From WLMZ01 sp963732585 (GTDB taxonomy: Bacteria; Actinomycetota; Acidimicrobiia; Acidimicrobiales; Ilumatobacteraceae), in assembly GCA_963732585.1 (NCBI GenBank), contig CAVSZY010000004.1, positions 1,054,001 to 1,118,000 on the forward strand: 64,000 nt of DNA, read 5' to 3'. Numbering within the stretch: position 1 is the stretch's first letter; each line of letters opens with the position of its first letter. The position numbers and the translations under genes were made by a program. Positions 60,339-64,000 of this stretch are shown piece after piece. A model generated the notes under the pieces. The model saw only the letters and a program-made list of their open reading frames with translations, had not been told where the DNA came from and did no database searches.

Positions 60339-61742
60339 CTACCACAGCGCGGTGAGCGGCCGTCGTTGGTCGATGATCGTCGGCAGAAACTCGGTGACCG
60401 TCGGATGGATCGGTAACGCGTTGCGCACTACGGGCCAGGTGCCGCCGACAGCGATGATGTTGGAGATCGTCTGAACGACCTCGTCGGCGTTGATGCAGAG
60501 CATCGACGCGCCGAGAAAGAGCCCAGATTCTTCGTCAAGCAACAGCTTGATCAACCCGGCGGTCTCGCTCTCCTCCTTGGCCCGGCTCACTCTGGACATC
60601 GGCATCACCGCTTGCGAAATCCTACGACCTTCGGCGACCAGGCGTCGGGCGTCGACCTCGTGGATACCGACATGTCCGAGCGGTGGGTCGGTGAACATCG
60701 CATAGACCATCGTGCGCTGGTCAGCCGAGCGCTGCGCCCCTGCCCAGTTGTCGAGCAGGATCTCGTGGTCGTGGTAGCTGGTGTGGGTGAATGCCCCGCG
60801 CCCATTGACGTCGCCGAGCGCCCAGATGTTGTCGACCGTGGTCTCGAAACGATCGTTGGTGACGACGAAGCCGTGGTCGTTGGTCGCCACCCCGACGGTC
60901 TCCAAGCCAAGTTCGTCACTGTTCGGGGTGCGCCCGAGGGCGACGAGGAGATGAGAACCGCCAACCTCGTCGCCGTTGTCGAGTTCGACGGTGACGACGT
61001 TTCCCTCTCGCCGTACCGCCTGTGCAGATTGGCCGGTGCGGATCTCGATGCCTTCGGCACGCAACATCTCGGTGATCGCCTGGGCGATGTCGGCATCCTC
61101 ACGAGGGGCGACGTGGTCGCCTCGCTCGATCACCGTCACGGCGCTGCCGAGTCGACGAAAGATCTGGCCGAGTTCGAGGGAGATGTAACTGCCGCCGAGG
61201 ATCAGCAGATGCTCGGGGCGTTGGCGCAGCTTGAGCACCGTGGTGTTGTCGAGATAACCGACGTCGGCGAGTCCGTCGATCGGTGGGATCAGCGGTCTGG
61301 TGCCAGTATTGAGCACCACCCGTTGGGCTATCACCCGTTGCTCACCGACACCGATTTCAAAGCCAACCTCGGTGCGCCCGAGAAGGCGGGCATGACCATC
61401 GATCAGGTCGAGGCCGTCGGCGCTGTCGAGGGCCGACTGCAGCCCGGCGCGGCTGGCATCGACGATCGTTTGCATGCGCGTCATCGCCGCGGCGAAATCG
61501 ATCTCGATCGGGCCGCTGTGCACACCGAATTCGCTGCTGCGACCGGCGAGGTAGGCGACCCGGGCCGATTTGCGCAGTGTCTTGGTCGGCGTGCAACCGT
61601 CGTTGACGCACGTGCCGCCAAGCGCCCGTTGCTCGATCAAGATCACGCGGCGTCCCTGCGTTGCTTGGCGCAGCGCCACGGATGGCCCGGCTTGGCCGGC
61701 ACCGATCACTGCCAGGTCGTAGTGCTTGTCGCTGTTGGACAC
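60339..61742 (-). CDS. Mercuric-reductase-like pyridine nucleotide-disulfide oxidoreductase
   Basis: The 467-residue flavoprotein has the FAD motif LAVIGAGQAGPSVALRQATQ, redox-active disulfide GGTCVNDGCTPTKTLRKSAR, NAD(P) motif HLLILGGSYISLELGQIFRR, second FAD motif NIWALGDVNGRGAFTHTSYH and the interface pair HPTVTEFLPT (His and Glu). It has no heavy-metal-binding domain at the front and no C-terminal double cysteine of true MerA, so a general disulfide or quinone reductase is more likely than mercury reduction. It converges on the NicX-like gene with a 49-base gap and no clear terminator. Confidence 0.85.
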   Translation of the reverse strand: MSNSDKHYDLAVIGAGQAGPSVALRQATQGRRVILIEQRALGGTCVNDGCTPTKTLRKSARVAYLAGRSSEFGVHSGPIEIDFAAAMTRMQTIVDASRAGLQSALDSADGLDLIDGHARLLGRTEVGFEIGVGEQRVIAQRVVLNTGTRPLIPPIDGLADVGYLDNTTVLKLRQRPEHLLILGGSYISLELGQIFRRLGSAVTVIERGDHVAPREDADIAQAITEMLRAEGIEIRTGQSAQAVRREGNVVTVELDNGDEVGGSHLLVALGRTPNSDELGLETVGVATNDHGFVVTNDRFETTVDNIWALGDVNGRGAFTHTSYHDHEILLDNWAGAQRSADQRTMVYAMFTDPPLGHVGIHEVDARRLVAEGRRISQAVMPMSRVSRAKEESETAGLIKLLLDEESGLFLGASMLCINADEVVQTISNIIAVGGTWPVVRNALPIHPTVTEFLPTIIDQRRPLTALW

Positions 61743-61872
61743 GGCGTCACCTCACCCTCGAGCGCAGCGTAATCGAGCTGACCGCTGTTGTAATCCGCCG
61801 GCGTCAATCGGGCATGATTGATCGGTGATCGAGCCTCGATCGCGCCCACAAAGTCAGCGCCTGAGGAGTCCT

Positions 61873-64000
61873 ATGCAGTATCAACCCACATTCGGGCCGC
61901 GTACGGCCGACGTCCTCGGCACGCTGTCGATCGAAGAGAAGGCGGCGATCACCGCTGGCAGCGGGTTCTTCACGATGAGCGGTGTGCCCAGGTTGGGCAT
62001 TCCGGATTGGGGCACCACCGATGGGCCGAACGGTGCCCGGGGTTCGTCGTTTCTGGGCTCGGGTGAGTCGAAGGCGACCTGTCTCCCCTGTGGCTCAGCG
62101 CTCGGCGCCACCTGGAACCCGTCGCTGGTCGAAGAACTCGGCGTGATTCTCGGCCGTGAGACCCGCACCAAGGCCTGCCGCGTGTTGTTGGCCCCGACCG
62201 TCAATCTCCATCGATCGCCGTTGGCGGGCCGCAACTTCGAGTGCTTCTCCGAAGATCCGTTGCTGTCCGGGTTGCTCGCCGCCGCCTACGTGCGCGGTGT
62301 GCAGTCGCAGGGGGTGATCACCACGGTCAAGCACTTCGTCGGTAACGAGGCCGAGACCGATCGCTGGACCAGCAACTCGCTGATCGACGAGCGTGCCTTG
62401 CGCGAGTTGTATCTGGTGCCGTTCGAATTAGCCGTGCGTGAAGGCGGCACGCTCGGCATCATGACCTCGTACAACCGGGTCAATGGCGCCTATTGCACCG
62501 AGCAGCGTTGGCTGCTGACCGATGTCTTGCGTGGCGAGTGGGGCTTCGAAGGATTTGTGACCACCGACTGGATGGCCGGTGCCGACACGGCGATGTCGGC
62601 CGACGCTGGGCTGGATATCGAAATGCCATCGGGCAACCGGGCCTACGGCACGGCGCTCGCCGCCGCAGTGCGCGAGGGCCATGTCAGCGAATCTGCGCTC
62701 GATGTGCTCGCCGGGCGGATGCTCAGTGCCTTCGAACGGATCTCGGCCTGGAACGACGAGCCGGGTCCGGAACGATCGATCGATTCACCCGAACATCGCG
62801 CCGTCGTCAGGCGAGCGTCGGCAGAGGCAATGGTGCTGTTACGTAATGAACCGGTGGACGCCCAGCCGGTGCTGCCGTTCGACGTCGCCGCGTTGAAGAG
62901 CGTGGCGGTCATCGGCCCGAATGCCAGCCGGGCCCAGATCATGGGCGGCGGGTCGGCCAATCTGCGCCCGTTCCACCGCACCAGTCCGCTCGACGCGATC
63001 CGCGCCCGGCTCGGTGACTCCGTGGCCATCACCTACGCCGAGGGTTGCAACGTCGACAAACAGCCGCCGCTGCTGGCGGGCTTGGAGCTCGTTGCCCCGA
63101 ACGGCGAGCAGGGTTTCACGCTCGAGTTGTTCGACAACCAGTCGTGGTCGGGCGAGCCACTGGCTAGCGGAAACCGCGAGGTCAGCCGTCTGCTGTTTGG
63201 CGATGAGCCGATGCCGGGCATTCGACTGTCCAACTTCACGTTGCGGGCGACGACCACCTTTACGCCGACCGATTCGGGCGAGTACGGCTTCGAGCTGACC
63301 CAGGTGTCGCCGTCTCGTGTCTGCGTCGATGGCGTCGTGGTCGTCGACGGGATCACCTCGCCACCGCCGAACGGCTCTGCCTTCTTCGGTTTCGGCGCTG
63401 GCCCGATCTGTAACGCGTTGACCTTTGATGCTGGGCACAGTTACGCGGTGGTGATCGAGGTGCTCGTCGAAGGGTTGATGATGTTTGGCGGGCTCGACCT
63501 CCGTGTTCGCCGGCCGCAGGTTGCCGATCCACTTGCTGCGGCGGTTGCCGCCGCGGCGGCCGCCGACGTCGCCATCGTCGTCGTCGGCACAAACGATGAC
63601 TGGGAGACCGAGGGCGAGGATCGCACCACCATTGCCTTGCCGGGTGACCAGGATGCGCTCGTGGCTGCCGTCGTTGCCGCCAATCCGCGCACGGTCGTCA
63701 TCGTCAACACAGGCGCGCCGGTGACGATGCCATGGGCCGAGTCGGTGCCGGCGATCATGCACTGCTGGTTCGGTGGGCAGGAGATGGGTGACGCCATCGT
63801 CGATGTGCTCACCGGAGCCTGCGATCCCGGTGGTCGACTGCCGACGACGTTCCCGCTGCGCATCGAGCACACCCCGGCGTACGGCAGCTTCCCCGGCGAC
63901 AATGGGCAGGTCGCCTACGCCGAGGGCCTGTTCATGGGATATCGGTGGTATGACAGCCGCCACATGGCGGTGCTGTTCCCGTTCGGCCACGGCCTGTCCT
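61873..64000 (+). CDS. Glycoside hydrolase family 3 with inserted PA14 domain, 3' end off the window
   Basis: 709 codons are visible and the frame is still open at the edge. ATG 61873 follows GAGGAG at 5 bases. The GH3 barrel has GIPDWGTTDGPNGARG, LLAPTVNLHRSPLAGRNFEC and TVKHFVGNEAETDRW, with the nucleophile Asp232 in FVTTDWMAGAD. The second domain (AVIGPNASRAQIMGGGSANL) is followed by a PA14-like insertion (about residues 395-555: FTLELFDNQSWSGEPLASGN, FTPTDSGEYGFELTQVSPSR) and then VVGTNDDWETEGEDRTTIAL, which supplies the acid/base region. This GH3-PA14 layout is typical of beta-glucosidases acting on plant glucosides. No signal peptide is present, so it is cytosolic. Confidence 0.92.
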   Translation, partial: MQYQPTFGPRTADVLGTLSIEEKAAITAGSGFFTMSGVPRLGIPDWGTTDGPNGARGSSFLGSGESKATCLPCGSALGATWNPSLVEELGVILGRETRTKACRVLLAPTVNLHRSPLAGRNFECFSEDPLLSGLLAAAYVRGVQSQGVITTVKHFVGNEAETDRWTSNSLIDERALRELYLVPFELAVREGGTLGIMTSYNRVNGAYCTEQRWLLTDVLRGEWGFEGFVTTDWMAGADTAMSADAGLDIEMPSGNRAYGTALAAAVREGHVSESALDVLAGRMLSAFERISAWNDEPGPERSIDSPEHRAVVRRASAEAMVLLRNEPVDAQPVLPFDVAALKSVAVIGPNASRAQIMGGGSANLRPFHRTSPLDAIRARLGDSVAITYAEGCNVDKQPPLLAGLELVAPNGEQGFTLELFDNQSWSGEPLASGNREVSRLLFGDEPMPGIRLSNFTLRATTTFTPTDSGEYGFELTQVSPSRVCVDGVVVVDGITSPPPNGSAFFGFGAGPICNALTFDAGHSYAVVIEVLVEGLMMFGGLDLRVRRPQVADPLAAAVAAAAAADVAIVVVGTNDDWETEGEDRTTIALPGDQDALVAAVVAANPRTVVIVNTGAPVTMPWAESVPAIMHCWFGGQEMGDAIVDVLTGACDPGGRLPTTFPLRIEHTPAYGSFPGDNGQVAYAEGLFMGYRWYDSRHMAVLFPFGHGLS

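Noticed and set aside
60339..61742. Mercuric reductase (MerA)
   Set aside because: It lacks the C-terminal vicinal cysteines and any mer genes nearby; only the family fold and disulfide are shared.

Overview
The window comes from a high-GC actinobacterium, most likely the class Acidimicrobiia (Ilumatobacter-like). This is inferred from the gene content (F420-linked LLM and PPOX enzymes, a form I CO dehydrogenase operon, DUF2786, DUF6431-type transposon) and from frequent GTG starts and 4-base ATGA/GTGA gene overlaps. No rRNA, tRNA or CRISPR array was recognised.

1-6.3 kb: the end of a membrane protein gene, a TetR/D-threonine-aldolase-like pair, an orphan alanine-racemase C-terminal domain, two unknown proteins, a mycothiol-type isomerase relative and endonuclease III. 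6.3-14.2 kb: a complete aerobic CO dehydrogenase operon read leftward (coxM-S-L-F-D-E), with a frameshift in coxF and a divergent LysR regulator. 14.2-17.3 kb: a DEAD-box helicase and a DUF2786 protein. 17.3-25.6 kb: a leftward catabolic and transport block with a nitrilase-family amidohydrolase, dihydropyrimidinase, an LLM flavoenzyme, a four-gene NMT1-type ABC importer and a frameshifted agmatine deiminase carrying a lipoprotein signal. 25.6-31.2 kb: an AbiEi/DUF559 gene flanked by two copies of a hairpin repeat, a GDPD lipoprotein, a beta-lactamase-fold hydrolase and an alpha/beta-hydrolase lipoprotein.

31.4-50.6 kb is the remarkable part. It holds one very large RHS/YD-repeat polymorphic-toxin gene (about 2,650 codons when rebuilt) broken by three insertions: a 3,048-bp three-gene transposon (5-bp duplication GGCGG), an IS3 element (duplication AGAT) that itself contains an IS66 element (duplication GACCGGCC), and a decayed IS256 element. 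Removing each insertion rejoins the reading frame. The 3' end codes for a variable toxin tip followed by an overlapping small membrane protein (candidate immunity protein). Downstream lies an orphan toxin tip with an HEAQH zincin motif and its own overlapping lipoprotein (second candidate immunity protein), set among scrambled RHS scraps and an IS256 nested within another IS256.

50.6-57.2 kb: a truncated sensor kinase, a PPOX protein, a DUF4268 remnant, a one-chain MNT-HEPN protein, a dimethylformamidase-like protein, a ParE-type and a VapBC toxin-antitoxin pair with palindromic operators, and an unrecognised A/L/D-rich protein. 57.2-64 kb: an acyl-CoA-dehydrogenase-like flavoprotein diverging from a coupled NicD-like/NicX pair (pyridine-ring catabolism), a mercuric-reductase-like flavoprotein and the start of a GH3/PA14 glycosidase that runs off the end.

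At least six genes carry a single extra base, usually in a short G run. Either this stretch is decaying or the assembly has homopolymer errors, so the broken genes should be read with that in mind.
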